Assembly: GCF_024372725.1 (NCBI RefSeq)
Contig: NZ_VOUA01000002.1
Location: forward strand, 62,001-126,000
Length of the DNA stretch: 64,000 bases
Source: Methanosarcina sp. KYL-1
Lineage (GTDB): Archaea; Halobacteriota; Methanosarcinia; Methanosarcinales; Methanosarcinaceae
Reading direction: 5' to 3'
The number at the start of each line of letters is the position of its first letter. The stretch's first letter is position 1. Of the stretch, positions 55,362-64,000 are shown in pieces. A program made the translations under genes and the position numbers. The notes below the pieces were generated by a model, which made no database searches, was not told the DNA's origin, and worked only from the letters and a program-made list of their open reading frames with translations.

Positions 55362-56510
55362 TTATTTTTTCTTTCTCAGGAGATACGCTGCTCCTGCAGC
55401 AAGCACCGCAATCCCCAGCCCAGGTCCGGGAGCTCCGTTAGTTTCCCCTGCAGCCTCTTCCTCAGTAGCTTCCTCTTCTTCCCCTTCAGGTTCGGTCTCT
55501 GTTTCTGCCTCTTCAGCTTCTTCTTCAGTTGTTCCTTCTTCTACTCCTCCCTCTTCGGGGGTCTCCGTATCAAGCTCTTCCTCTCCCCTTGAGGCCAGGC
55601 CTTCCTCATAGGCTGTCGGGTCAAGCCTGCTTTCGAGGGCAGTAATAGCTGCAGGGACTTTAGGGTAAAGCGGGGATTGATCGTTTCCTCCTCCTTTCAC
55701 TTCATATGGGGAATCACATAGGCCATTGCTGTTTTCATCCGTACAGGTTTCGCTGTAACCGGTGTCTTCAAGGTCGGCCCAGAAGTTCCCGGCGATATAC
55801 GGGCCCCCGACAATGTTCTTTTTTGTTGTAAGGGCAATACTCCAGAAATTCTCCTGGTTTTCGGCATTTTCTTCGACGTTTTCAACGTTCTTGAAATAAT
55901 TGTCATAGATCTGGTTGCCTGTGCTTTCTGCCAGGGAGACCCCATACCCGTAGTTATAGGCGATGACATTTGTCTGTATGGTATTTTTCCCGGAAGCCTC
56001 AAGCCTGATCCCAATTTCGTTCAGGGACAGGACGTTATTACTCATGACATTCCTGCTCGAATTTTCCAGGTGAATCCCGTATTCGGAACCCGAAATTTCG
56101 TTGTTGTTTATATAGCAGTTGTCCGCCCCTTTCAGGTAAACTCCGGCTTTTTCAGAGCCTTCTATGCCAAACCCGCTGAAGGTCACCCTATCTGCCCCGA
56201 TTTCCACAGCATTTTCGGCCAGGTCAGCTGCCCTGATTATGGTGTCACCGGGTTTTCTTGAGTCGGACCAGATTTTCAGTTCCCTGTCAACTTTGAGGTT
56301 TACTTCGTATGTGCCAGGGTTCACTAAAATCGTATCCCTGGGATTTGCGGCGTTTACTGCCTCTTGGATTCCAGTGTAGTCCCCTTTCCCCTCAGGGTCT
56401 ACAACCAGGGTTTCGGCAGATGCCGTAGAACATGCGCCAACGACTGCCAGAATGGCTACAATCGCTATCATAAAGGCAAATAATGAGCTTATTTTGTTCT
56501 TTCTTTTCAT
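55362..56510 (-). CDS. NosD-like beta-helix surface protein with PGF-CTERM-like anchor
   Basis: The protein of about 382 residues starts with a signal peptide (from KRKNKISSLFAF, cleaved near STASA), then a right-handed parallel beta-helix of the NosD/CASH type (TILVNPGTYEVNLKV, NNNEISGSEYGIHLENSSRN, NVLSLNEIGIRLEASG). The C-terminal part is a Glu/Thr-rich spacer, probably a cell-wall stalk, ending in NGAPGPGLGIAVLAAGAAYLLRKKK-type hydrophobic helix plus basic tail. This resembles the PGF-CTERM signal processed by archaeosortase. Start ATG 56510 is preceded by GGGGGA; upstream in-frame ATGs are less likely. Confidence 0.8.
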   Translation of the reverse strand: MKRKNKISSLFAFMIAIVAILAVVGACSTASAETLVVDPEGKGDYTGIQEAVNAANPRDTILVNPGTYEVNLKVDRELKIWSDSRKPGDTIIRAADLAENAVEIGADRVTFSGFGIEGSEKAGVYLKGADNCYINNNEISGSEYGIHLENSSRNVMSNNVLSLNEIGIRLEASGKNTIQTNVIAYNYGYGVSLAESTGNQIYDNYFKNVENVEENAENQENFWSIALTTKKNIVGGPYIAGNFWADLEDTGYSETCTDENSNGLCDSPYEVKGGGNDQSPLYPKVPAAITALESRLDPTAYEEGLASRGEEELDTETPEEGGVEEGTTEEEAEEAETETEPEGEEEEATEEEAAGETNGAPGPGLGIAVLAAGAAYLLRKKK

Positions 56511-56825
56511 TTTCAGTTCCCCCATTCTCCCTGTTTTTATTCCCCCCGGGCGTTTCATCCTGCTCTTTACATTGAAAAAGCCTAAAGCATCCGATTATCC
56601 GATTGGTTTGCTTCCGGAGGGAATTCTATTGTAATTATCAGGAAGGTAATTTTATCCCGAAACCGATTATATTTTTGGAAACAGAGATTCTGAACAATTT
56701 TCCTTCGAAAGCGTAAGAATTAATTTTTTATATCTTCCTATAATTAGCCTTAAATATCAGTTACAAAACCTGAATTACTGCAAAATCTCAATCACCTTTG
56801 CGATTGTCTCGAAAGGAGGCTTAAT
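56511..56825. other. Divergent promoter region between the NosD-like gene and rpa
   Basis: The spacer is AT-rich. TTTTTTATATCTTCC near 56725-56740 is a plausible TATA element for the plus-strand RPA gene, followed by AAAGGAGGCTTAAT ahead of its ATG. No gene is seen. Confidence 0.45.
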
Positions 56826-58199
56826 ATGGATGAAAAAATTGCGCCCCATCTTGAAGAGCTAACCAGGGCGCTTGGAGACCTTGAAAAGAGTGGCATAAGG
56901 GCAGAGTTTGAAAAACTGCTCGCTTTTCGTGTACCGCCCGAAGTTGCAAAAGAGAGCATACTCCGCAAGTTCGGGGGAAAACAGCGGGTGCTGAAGGTAA
57001 AGGATCTTTCGGCTAACCTTAAGGGTTTTGAAATCACGGGCAGGGTCCTGGACATCGGGGAAAAGGCGATCCGCCCTCAGGAGGGGGCTCCTCAGGACAG
57101 GCCTTCCAGGCTCTACACCGGGGTCCTTGCAGACGAAACCGGGTCAGTTATGTTTTCTTCCTGGAAGGTACTGCACTGCTCGGTCGGAGACGCCATCAAT
57201 GTCAGGAATGCCTATACACGCCTCTGGCAGAACAGGGTCAAGCTCTCCATAGGGGAGCAGTCTACAGTGTCGAAAGTCCCGGATTCCGGTCTCCCCCCCA
57301 TTTCCGAAATTTCTAAGAGCCCAACAAAGAAACTGCTTGAGGTAGGGGCTGCGGATTTCTCGGTTGGCACAATAGCCTGTGTGCTCCAGCTCTCCCACAG
57401 GGAGGTAATGGTCCGGGGAAAACAGTCCAGAGTGATTTCCGGCGTGCTTGCAGACGAGACCGGCAGGCTGCCTTTTACGGCATGGACTGAGCTTCCGGGA
57501 GTAGACATAGGAAGTATTGTCCGGATCGAGGAGGCCCAGGTCCGGATGTTCCGGGGAATGCCTTCGGTCAATATCCTGAGCGGCACGAAGGTTTCTCCCG
57601 TCGGGGGAGAAGAGGCAAAAAAGCTTGCTTTTACTTTCGATTCCGTGAGAAAGGATCCCTCTCCCCTGAAAATTGAAGACATAGCGGCCAGGGACGGCAT
57701 GTTTGACATTGCAGCTGCCGGGAACGTGGTCTCGGTCCGGCCGGGTTCCGGGATCATCTCCCGCTGTCCGGAATGCGGAAGGGCTGTCCAGAAGGGGAGT
57801 TGCCGGGTGCACGGAAAGGTGGAAGGAATCAGGGACATGCGGATCAAGGCCGTACTTGACGACGGGACCGGGACGATGTCTGTGATGTTCTCCAGGGAGC
57901 TTGCGGAAATTATCTACGGAAAGACCCTGGAAGAAGCTGAAGAGCTCATGTTCTCGGACATCTCCAAAGACGCAGTTTACGAAGACCTGAGAAGAATCCT
58001 TACAGGCCGCTACCTTGCAGTCCGGGGGAATTCTTCATTGAACGAATACGGCATCTCTTTTGTGGCGGAAAGTGCCTGGGTACCCGAAGATGACCTAGCA
58101 GTCCGGGTCGTTGAACTACTGCACAGGCTCGGTTCCGATGAAACGGACGGGCAGGTACGGGAAATTGCAGGTTCCGAGGGAGGTGAGGGCTTTGCTTAA
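56826..58199 (+). CDS. rpa: Replication protein A (single-stranded DNA-binding), zinc-finger type
   Basis: The 457-residue protein has at least two OB folds (VLDIGEKAIRP...YTGVLADETGSVMFSSW and the second copy SGVLADETGRLPFTAW) and, from about residue 310, a third OB with a zinc finger CPECGRAVQKGSCRVHG. This architecture matches the multi-RPA set of Methanosarcina (RPA2/RPA3 type). It coats single-stranded DNA in replication and repair. The next gene overlaps its 3' end. Confidence 0.88.
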   Translation: MDEKIAPHLEELTRALGDLEKSGIRAEFEKLLAFRVPPEVAKESILRKFGGKQRVLKVKDLSANLKGFEITGRVLDIGEKAIRPQEGAPQDRPSRLYTGVLADETGSVMFSSWKVLHCSVGDAINVRNAYTRLWQNRVKLSIGEQSTVSKVPDSGLPPISEISKSPTKKLLEVGAADFSVGTIACVLQLSHREVMVRGKQSRVISGVLADETGRLPFTAWTELPGVDIGSIVRIEEAQVRMFRGMPSVNILSGTKVSPVGGEEAKKLAFTFDSVRKDPSPLKIEDIAARDGMFDIAAAGNVVSVRPGSGIISRCPECGRAVQKGSCRVHGKVEGIRDMRIKAVLDDGTGTMSVMFSRELAEIIYGKTLEEAEELMFSDISKDAVYEDLRRILTGRYLAVRGNSSLNEYGISFVAESAWVPEDDLAVRVVELLHRLGSDETDGQVREIAGSEGGEGFA

Positions 58200-59070
58200 G
58201 CGGGAAGTTGCAAAAAGGGTCTTTGCAAGGGAGTTTGAGGCCTGCAGGGAGCTTGAAAAGCCTTCCCCGGATGCGGCAGAAAAGGCTGCTTCTAAGGATT
58301 CCAAAACCCCAAACCTGCTTATCAGCCCCCTTGGCCTTATCTTCAACCGCGTCTTTGTGGTAGGTGTCATCACGGAACTTGACAGCGTAGGGACACAAAA
58401 CGAGATGTGGAAAGCCCGGATTGTTGACCCGACGGGGGCTTTTACGGTCTATGCAGGGCAGTACCAGCCCGAAGCTTCCATTTTCTTTTCTACGGTGGAG
58501 GTCCCGTCTTTCATTGCCCTTACGGGAAAAGCCCGCATCTACGAACCCGAACCCGGTTCGGTCTTTGTCTCGGTCAGGGCTGAAGAAGCGAATGTCGTGG
58601 ATGAGGAGATCCGTAACAGGTGGGTTGTCGATACCGCAGAGCAGACTGTTGAGAGGCTTGAGGCCTTCTACGATGCTCTCTCAAGCGGGTACCACGGGGA
58701 AGAATTACAAAAGTATCTGCTTGAAAGAGGTGTCTCCTCCGAGCTTGCTGAGGGGATTTCCATTGTCCTTGAGCGGGAACGTGCCCCCGGGGAATTTGCT
58801 AAATTGCTTCGTATTTCCGTAAAAGAAGGCCTCAAGGCACTGAATTTCGATGCAGGGGATTCTGCCGGGGCCGAAGTGGACCAGAAAGAGTTCGTACTGG
58901 AACTGCTGCGGGAGATGAATGCTTTCAAGGGAGTCGACTATGCGGCTTTTGTTGATGCCGCAGTTTCGAGGGGCATTCCGGAAGAAGTCGTGGAAGAGGT
59001 GGTGCGTTCGCTGCTTTCCAGTGGGCAGTGTTACGAGCCGAGGATAGGGATCATCCGGCTGGTCGGTTAA
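58192..59070 (+). CDS. RPA-associated OB-fold protein
   Basis: This 292-residue protein corresponds to the archaeal RPA-associated protein family (RPAP), which is encoded next to rpa. An OB-type domain (IFNRVFVVGVITELDSVG, ARIVDPTGAFTVYAG) is followed by helical segments. The start is probably TTG 58192, preceded by GGGAGGTGAGG and overlapping the rpa stop by eight bases; a GTG at 58183 is also in frame. Earlier in-frame starts sit inside rpa. It likely works in a complex with RPA. Confidence 0.82.
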   Translation: MLKREVAKRVFAREFEACRELEKPSPDAAEKAASKDSKTPNLLISPLGLIFNRVFVVGVITELDSVGTQNEMWKARIVDPTGAFTVYAGQYQPEASIFFSTVEVPSFIALTGKARIYEPEPGSVFVSVRAEEANVVDEEIRNRWVVDTAEQTVERLEAFYDALSSGYHGEELQKYLLERGVSSELAEGISIVLERERAPGEFAKLLRISVKEGLKALNFDAGDSAGAEVDQKEFVLELLREMNAFKGVDYAAFVDAAVSRGIPEEVVEEVVRSLLSSGQCYEPRIGIIRLVG

Positions 59071-59228
59071 CCATGCAGGGATAAATAAACGCGTGTACGT
59101 ATCAAAAAAATGGATCAGGCTGAGCCCCGAAAAAGGGTGATAATGCTTAAGTGTGATTAAGTTGATTGGTATTCTTTGTTGAAGTCTTATTATCTCACAT
59201 TTACTTTATTTATCTGGAGAAAATTAAC

Positions 59229-60800
59229 ATGAAAGTATTGGTCAGTGACTCACTTTCCTCCGAAGGTCTGGAAATTCTTAAGGAGCATTTCACGGTTGAC
59301 GTTTCGACCGGGCTTTCCGAGGACGAACTGGTGGAAAAGATCAGGGATTTCGACGCCCTTGTAATACGCAGCGGTACCCAGGTCACCCAGAGGGTTATCG
59401 AGGCAGCCGACAACCTGAAGATTGTAGGAAGGGCCGGGGTCGGAGTCGACAACGTCGATGTGGACGCAGCGACAAAGAAAGGGATCATTGTGGCCAATGC
59501 CCCCGAAGGCAACATGATTTCGGCGGCAGAACACACCATTGCCATGATAATGTCCATGTCCAGGAACATCCCCCAGGCCAACGCCTCCCTGAAAGCCAGG
59601 GAATGGAAGCGCAACAAGTTCATGGGTGTTGAGGTCAAGGGCAAGACCCTGGGAATCATAGGGCTTGGAAGGATCGGGTCCGAGGTCGCAAAGAGGGCCG
59701 CAGGGCTGGAAATGAACCTTATGGGGTATGACCCCTTCATTTCCGAGAAGCGGGCTGCAGAGCTAGGAGTCAAGCTCGGTACTGTAAACGAAATTGCCAA
59801 AGAGGCTGACTACATTACAGTGCATACTCCCCTTATCAAAGAGACCCGTAACATTCTTGATGATGAGCAGTTTGCCCTTATGAAGCCCGGGGTCAGGATC
59901 ATTAACTGTGCCCGCGGCGGAATCATCAGCGAAGAAGCCCTGACAAGAGCTCTGGAAAGCGGAAAGGTCGGAGGGGCTGCCCTTGACGTCTTTGTCGAAG
60001 AACCGCCTTTTGACAACCCTCTCCTGAAATTCGACAACGTCATCGTAACTCCTCACCTCGGTGCCTCCACACAGGAAGCCCAGGTCAACGTGGCAATCGA
60101 CATTGCAAACGAGGTCGTCTCGGTCCTTACGGGCGGGCCTGCCAAGAACGCAGTCAACATCCCCTCGGTAAAGCCCGAAGCCATGGCAGTCCTTGCCCCC
60201 TACATCCGGCTTGCGGAGATTATGGGTAAGATTGCAGGGCAGCTTGTAGACGAAAATTATGAAAAGGTTGAAATCGGGTACAACGGGGAGATCTCCGGAA
60301 AGGACACCCGTCCCCTTACCGTCTCTGCCCTGAAAGGCCTGCTGGAAATGGCCCTCGGTGCCGGGGTAAACTACGTCAACGCCCCTGCCCTCGCCAAGTC
60401 CAGGAAGGTCGCAGTCGTTGAAAGCAAGTCCGAGTCCTCGGAGGAGTATTCTTCTACCATCAGCATCAGGCTTTTCGGAGGAGAAAACACTAAACTGGTT
60501 GCCGGAACCGTTGTTGGGGACGAGCCCAAGATCGTTGCCGTGGACGAAGACCGTGTGGACATCTTCCCGGCAGGGCGCATGATCTTTGCCAAGCACATCA
60601 ACAGGCCTAATGTTATCGGCCCCTGCTGCATGACTCTGGGCAAGAACAACATCAACATCTCCGGCATGCAGGTAGGAAGGTCGGAAGTCGGAGGCGTCAC
60701 CCTGATGGCCCTTAACGTTGACTCCGACGTGCCCGATGCCATCCTCGAAGAGCTCAGGCAGGTGCCCGGAATCCTCAATGCCAAACTTGTCGTGCTCTGA
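59229..60800 (+). CDS. serA: D-3-phosphoglycerate dehydrogenase
   Basis: SerA starts serine synthesis by oxidising 3-phosphoglycerate with NAD+. The NAD loop GLGRIGSEVAKRA, NCARGGIISEEAL and the catalytic His strand TPHLGASTQEAQ are clear. The 523 residues include the intervening ASB domain and a C-terminal ACT domain for serine feedback (from about 450, ISGMQVGRSEVGG). The start is ATG 59229 after TCTGGAGAAAATTAAC; a longer frame from 59166 has no ribosome binding site. Confidence 0.94.
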   Translation: MKVLVSDSLSSEGLEILKEHFTVDVSTGLSEDELVEKIRDFDALVIRSGTQVTQRVIEAADNLKIVGRAGVGVDNVDVDAATKKGIIVANAPEGNMISAAEHTIAMIMSMSRNIPQANASLKAREWKRNKFMGVEVKGKTLGIIGLGRIGSEVAKRAAGLEMNLMGYDPFISEKRAAELGVKLGTVNEIAKEADYITVHTPLIKETRNILDDEQFALMKPGVRIINCARGGIISEEALTRALESGKVGGAALDVFVEEPPFDNPLLKFDNVIVTPHLGASTQEAQVNVAIDIANEVVSVLTGGPAKNAVNIPSVKPEAMAVLAPYIRLAEIMGKIAGQLVDENYEKVEIGYNGEISGKDTRPLTVSALKGLLEMALGAGVNYVNAPALAKSRKVAVVESKSESSEEYSSTISIRLFGGENTKLVAGTVVGDEPKIVAVDEDRVDIFPAGRMIFAKHINRPNVIGPCCMTLGKNNINISGMQVGRSEVGGVTLMALNVDSDVPDAILEELRQVPGILNAKLVVL

Positions 60801-60824
60801 GCCTTTTCCGGTTGAATTATCGAA

Positions 60825-60849
60825 AAGCAGGTTTTCAAGTAACCTGCTT
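60825..60849 (+). terminator. Terminator-like hairpin after serA
   Basis: AAGCAGGTT pairs perfectly with AACCTGCTT around TTCAAGT, 25 bases after the serA stop codon. Downstream sequence is only moderately T-rich. Confidence 0.55.
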
Positions 60850-61002
60850 ATCTAATTTGCAGAAATAGTTTACAGTAAGAAGTGCTCTGGTAAACGTTTT
60901 GTTCCCCCGCGGCTTCAGGGCTGTGGGGTGCCGTGTCCGGGGTACTTTTTTCCCTCTGCTCCTCTTCCTGAGTGGAGCTCAGGGGACCCGTCAATAGGCT
61001 CT

Positions 61003-61131
61003 CAGATCGTTATCTTTGAGATGTTATCTTTGAAATCGTTATCTCTAGATCGTCATCTCTAGATCGTTATCTCTAGATTATTATCTCTTAGATCATTATC
61101 TTTCAGATGTTATCTTTGAGATCGTTATATT
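61003..61131. repeat. Degenerate tandem repeat, ATCGTTATCTCTAG type
   Basis: Units of 14-18 bases such as AGATCGTTATCTCT and GATCGTCATCTCT repeat about eight times with drift between serA and the DUF2240 gene. Confidence 0.8.
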
Positions 61132-61178
61132 TCCTTAATATTCTCTTTCCCGGTTTAGTTGTTTTATGAGGGTAGTGG

Positions 61179-61703
61179 ATGGAAGAATTCAAACGTGTAG
61201 TTTCGGCTCCTTTTAAGAAAAACCTTGCAGCTTCCCTTTCGGAAAAGGATTTTGAGTTTTCCCTGGCTTTCGACCTGAAATGGTTCTCCCCGAAGGCCGC
61301 TTCGATGGTAAAGGACAGGGCCCTTGAGGCAGGCCTGCTTTCTCTCAAAAACGGGGTTCTTGTTCCCGGGTTTGATGTGGAAACTGTCCGGCTTCCCCAC
61401 GCGTTCAAACCTGCGGAGTCTTTTTTGGGGGACCTGGAACGCCGGAAAAGTTCCGGTGGCCCCTCGAGAAAGAGCCCTTCGGAAGAGATCTCCTTTGAAC
61501 AGGTCCTGGAATTCATTTCCGCAGATACGGGGGTTAATAAACAGACCCTGGCCTCGGAAATCAATTCCATGCAGGACCGGCTTTCTTACCTTGTGGATAT
61601 CAGGGTCGTAGCTCTTATCGTAGCCCGGATGTTCGGGTGTGATATCGATGCAATTTTCGAAAAGGTCGCAGGGGCGGTGCTTGGCTTTTCAGATTACGCA
61701 TAA
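61179..61703 (+). CDS. DUF2240 family protein
   Basis: The 174-residue protein belongs to the archaeal DUF2240 family as I recall it, with an N-terminal winged-helix-like part (LSEKDFEFSLAFDLKWFSPKAAS) and a C-terminal helical part (VLEFISADTGVNKQTLASEIN). Function unknown; in methanogens it is often found near ribosomal protein and RNA polymerase genes, as here. The ATG at 61179 has weak SD support. Confidence 0.7.
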   Translation: MEEFKRVVSAPFKKNLAASLSEKDFEFSLAFDLKWFSPKAASMVKDRALEAGLLSLKNGVLVPGFDVETVRLPHAFKPAESFLGDLERRKSSGGPSRKSPSEEISFEQVLEFISADTGVNKQTLASEINSMQDRLSYLVDIRVVALIVARMFGCDIDAIFEKVAGAVLGFSDYA

Positions 61704-61876
61704 TCTTTATGTACTAGAAATGTTATTCAGATCATACCAATTCCGACTAATCGCTTGATCTTTAATTTGCCGTTCCGGGCTTTCGGGCCTCCGGGCGGTA
61801 GTTACAGCAATGTTCGAACGCGGTACATTCAGTTCGCGTAAGTGGGATTTGCTAGAATCTTGCGGAGGAACATACA

Positions 61877-62257
61877 TTGGGTAAAAAATCACTGGTAAAA
61901 CTTACACGAAAAACAAATCCAAGAATCGTTTCCCTGATTCTTACCCTGAAAGAGAGGGCAAATGGCGACAGCGCCCCCATCTGGAAGGACATCGCGAAAC
62001 GCCTTGAAACGCCGACCAGGAATTATGCGGCCGTGAATCTGAGCAAGATCAACAGGCATACCGCCGAAAATGATGTCCTGCTTATCCCCGGAAAAGTTCT
62101 GGGTGCGGGCCTTCTGGACCACCCGGTGACTGTTGCGGCTGTAAACTTCAGCGAGTCTGCAGTAGACAAAATCACTGAAGCCGGTGGCGTGTGCCTGAGT
62201 ATCGAAGAGATCATGGAATCAAATCCGAAAGGGTCCGGTATCCGGATTTTCCTCTGA
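61877..62257 (+). CDS. rpl18e: Ribosomal protein L18e (eL18)
   Basis: Large-subunit protein of 126 residues of the archaeal/eukaryal type, beginning [14 protein letters not shown] and ending KGSGIRIFL. It starts at TTG 61877, nine bases after GCGGAGGA. First gene of a tight operon with L13, S9, RpoN, tRNA-Pro, RpoK and S2. Confidence 0.95.
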   Translation: MGKKSLVKLTRKTNPRIVSLILTLKERANGDSAPIWKDIAKRLETPTRNYAAVNLSKINRHTAENDVLLIPGKVLGAGLLDHPVTVAAVNFSESAVDKITEAGGVCLSIEEIMESNPKGSGIRIFL

Positions 62258-62267
62258 GGTGTAGAAG

Positions 62268-62690
62268 ATGACGGTTATCGATGCAAATGGGCTTATTCTG
62301 GGGCGTCTTGCAAGCGTGGTTGCTAAACAGCTGCTTTCCGGTGACGAAAATATCTTTATCGTGAATGCCGAAAAAGCCGTGATTTCAGGCTCAAGAGCAG
62401 CAACCCTCAAAGAGTACCGGGAAACCCGGGTGAGGGGTGCAACAGAGTTTGGGCCTTACTTCCCAAAGCGTCCGGAACGTATCCTGAAGAGGACGGTCCG
62501 TGGTATGCTGCCCTACAAGCGGGCAAGAGGCAAGGATGCAATGTCAAGGCTCAAAGTTTATGTGGGTATTCCCGCAGAGCTTAAGGGTGCCGATATGATC
62601 ACCCTTGATGACGCCGACATGAGGCACCTGAGTTCCAACCGTTACGTGGAACTTGGCGAAGTAAGTCAAAAGCTAGGTTCAAAGTTCTAA
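62268..62690 (+). CDS. rpl13: Ribosomal protein L13 (uL13)
   Basis: Large-subunit protein of 140 residues. The archaeal L13 signature is visible in [25 protein letters not shown]-type [10 protein letters not shown] and [21 protein letters not shown]. It lies ten bases after rpl18e and 13 before rps9. Confidence 0.96.
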   Translation: MTVIDANGLILGRLASVVAKQLLSGDENIFIVNAEKAVISGSRAATLKEYRETRVRGATEFGPYFPKRPERILKRTVRGMLPYKRARGKDAMSRLKVYVGIPAELKGADMITLDDADMRHLSSNRYVELGEVSQKLGSKF

Positions 62691-62703
62691 TGGGTGAGTC
62701 TTC

Positions 62704-63108
62704 ATGGTCAAAGTAGTCAATTCATCTGGAAAGCACAAGACCGCAACTGCACGTGCAACAGTCAAGAAAGGATCCGGTAGGGTCAGGATCAACAAAATTC
62801 CTCTCGAGCTCTACGCTCCTGAGCTTGTAAAGCTTAAAATTTCCGAACCCCTCATTATTGCAGGGGATGAGATTGTTTCCGGGCTTGACATCAATGTGGA
62901 TGTCCGCGGAGGCGGAATCGTCGGGCAGGCTAATGCGGTTCGGACCGCAGTTGCAAGAGGTATCGTGGAATGGACCAACGATACTGCCCTCAGGGATAAC
63001 TATGCAACCTACGACCGCAGTTTACTTGTAAGCGATTCCAGGCAGAAAGAATCCAAGAACTTTGGTGGGCCTGGAGCAAGAGCTAAATACCAGAAGTCTT
63101 ACAGGTAA
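62704..63108 (+). CDS. rps9: Ribosomal protein S9 (uS9)
   Basis: Small-subunit protein of 134 residues with [24 protein letters not shown] at the N-terminus, [19 protein letters not shown] in the middle and the conserved C-terminal KYQKSYR, which reaches the decoding centre. Spaced eight bases ahead of rpoN. Confidence 0.97.
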   Translation: MVKVVNSSGKHKTATARATVKKGSGRVRINKIPLELYAPELVKLKISEPLIIAGDEIVSGLDINVDVRGGGIVGQANAVRTAVARGIVEWTNDTALRDNYATYDRSLLVSDSRQKESKNFGGPGARAKYQKSYR

Positions 63109-63116
63109 GGACAACC

Positions 63117-63305
63117 ATGATCCCAGTCCGATGTTTCTCGTGTGGAAAGGTAATCTCTAACTATTGGGATGAGTACAAGAAGCGCGTCGACGATGGCGAA
63201 GATCGGGCGGTAGTGCTGGATGATCTCGGGATCACCCGCTACTGCTGCCGCAGGATGTTCTTAAGCCATGTTGAACTTGTTGACGTGCTTTCCCCGTACC
63301 AGTAA
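63117..63305 (+). CDS. rpoN: RNA polymerase subunit N (Rpo10)
   Basis: This 62-residue subunit has the zinc-binding CFSCG near the start and the CC pair in [18 protein letters not shown], the RPB10 signature. Its TAA stop ends at 63305, and the mature tRNA-Pro sequence begins at 63306, so the two abut without any spacer. Confidence 0.97.
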   Translation: MIPVRCFSCGKVISNYWDEYKKRVDDGEDRAVVLDDLGITRYCCRRMFLSHVELVDVLSPYQ

Positions 63306-63380
63306 GGGACCGTAGGGTAGCCTGGCCCATCCTTCGGCGTTCGGGACGCCGGAACCTGAGTTCAAATCTCAGCGGTCCCA
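63306..63380 (+). tRNA. tRNA-Pro (anticodon CGG), inside the ribosomal operon
   Basis: The cloverleaf is complete: acceptor GGGACCG/CGGTCCC, anticodon loop TTCGGGA with CGG between CGGCG/CGCCG stems, and T arm CTGAG-TTCAAAT-CTCAG. CCA is not encoded. It sits between rpoN and rpoK on the same strand, so it is probably cut out of the operon transcript. Confidence 0.95.
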
Positions 63381-63491
63381 TTCCCTATTTTTTAGGGTGC
63401 TGGTTTTACGGCCTGTACTGAAACATCGAATTTATCATGCTTCTTGATTATCAGAATTCATCGGAGCGTTTTTAAGTCTCAGGGTGATCAG

Positions 63492-63674
63492 TTGGGCAAG
63501 GAAAAGTATACCCGGTTTGAGCGTGCACGAATTATCGGTGCAAGGTCATTGCAGATTGCGATGGGAGCTCCTGTCCTGGTCGAAGATGACGGGCGGCTGG
63601 ATCCTCTTGGCGTCGCAATTGAAGAGTTGAAAGCCGGAGTTATTCCTATCACAGTTAAACGGAAAGTCAATTGA
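63492..63674 (+). CDS. rpoK: RNA polymerase subunit K (Rpo6)
   Basis: RpoK is the omega/RPB6 counterpart that latches the large subunits. TTG at 63492 follows GGGTGATCAG and gives a 60-residue protein starting [26 protein letters not shown], the exact RPB6 core. Upstream extension in frame to 63444 crosses non-protein-like sequence and is not used. Confidence 0.94.
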   Translation: MGKEKYTRFERARIIGARSLQIAMGAPVLVEDDGRLDPLGVAIEELKAGVIPITVKRKVN

Positions 63675-63744
63675 AAACGTCATGGGATACATTTTCAGAT
63701 GCTGAATATGTTTTATTGTTGATTCTATATTATGAGGTGACTTT

Positions 63745-64000
63745 ATGGAGGAAATTGAGCAAACAGGGCAGGAGGAAACCGAAGCACAGCCTGTTCCTGA
63801 AGAGGAAGTCTTGGCTGAAGCAGAACCTGCACCTGAAAAGGAAGCAGCAAAAACCGAGGCCGTGCCTGTAGAAGCGCCCGCAGAGGAGGCAGCTTCTTCC
63901 CGGGAAGAATCTACTTCCCTTGTGTCCATTGATGAATACCTGGCTGCAGGTGTTCACATAGGGACTCAGCAGAAGACCCAGGATATGATGCGTTTCGTAT
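63745..64000 (+). CDS. rps2: Ribosomal protein S2 (uS2), 5' part
   Basis: ATG 63745 follows TATGAGGTGACTTT. The first 60 residues are an acidic, Ala/Glu/Pro-rich extension not found in most S2 proteins. The S2 core begins at [25 protein letters not shown], where the window ends. The operon order with rpoN and rpoK supports the call. Confidence 0.93.
   Translation, partial: MEEIEQTGQEETEAQPVPEEEVLAEAEPAPEKEAAKTEAVPVEAPAEEAASSREESTSLVSIDEYLAAGVHIGTQQKTQDMMRFV

Overview
The window is a piece of a Methanosarcina chromosome, an acetoclastic and methylotrophic methanogenic archaeon. The evidence is a trimethylamine/dimethylamine methyltransferase cluster with two genes that carry an in-frame amber codon at the pyrrolysine position, a class I lysyl-tRNA synthetase, archaeal ribosomal proteins and RNA polymerase subunits, archaeal RPA, bacterial-type mutS/mutL, and the alternative (siroheme-based) heme pathway. 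Gene order resembles what I remember of M. acetivorans; the species was not determined.

Layout. 1-4055: the end of an NRAMP-type metal transporter with foreign-looking codon use, then a small AT-rich island (about 791-4025) between a decayed tRNA 3' fragment and an intact tRNA-Val. The island carries a pentapeptide-repeat protein, an MFS permease and small membrane proteins. 4321-12666: an A24 prepilin/preflagellin peptidase, cobalamin genes cbiE and cbiD, and mutL/mutS. 12950-15528: small proteins, a MITE, tRNA-Pro and a CDP-alcohol phosphatidyltransferase. 15885-27551: the methylamine region: HdrD-like Fe-S protein, mtbC, mttB, mttC, mttP, two small unknown genes, mtbB, lysK and a methyltransferase. 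27759-36178: mostly minus-strand housekeeping genes (BofA-like protein, nucleotide hydrolase, U32 peptidase-like protein, MazG-like protein, hisF, DUF151, pcm, two zinc-ribbon paralogs). 36387-40090: riboflavin genes, a CDF metal exporter and aroC. 40460-48611: a heme/tetrapyrrole gene run (ahbD, two siroheme decarboxylase subunits, precorrin-2 dehydrogenase, hemA, hemB, hemL, hemC). 48647-53605: pyrD, pyrK, an FAH-family protein, a winged-helix protein and gltX. 53821-56510: a secreted repeat protein and a NosD-like surface protein. 56826-64000: RPA and its partner, serA, DUF2240, and an rpl18e-rpl13-rps9-rpoN-tRNA-Pro-rpoK-rps2 operon.

How the parts fit. MttB and MtbB move methyl groups from tri- and dimethylamine to the corrinoid proteins MttC and MtbC. 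CbiD/CbiE and hemA/B/L/C supply tetrapyrrole for the corrinoid and for heme. The HdrD-like protein may serve CoM-S-S-CoB reduction. GltX makes the Glu-tRNA that HemA reduces.

Notable features. Three genes (mtbC, the CDP-alcohol transferase and a zinc-ribbon protein) appear to start at single-base variants of ATG (ATT, ATA, CTG) behind well-placed Shine-Dalgarno sequences. A secreted repeat protein is cut by an in-frame TGA from a collagen-like tail. Many intergenic spaces hold short tandem repeats of unrelated sequence, several of them touching stop codons. No CRISPR array, full-length transposase or integrase was seen.
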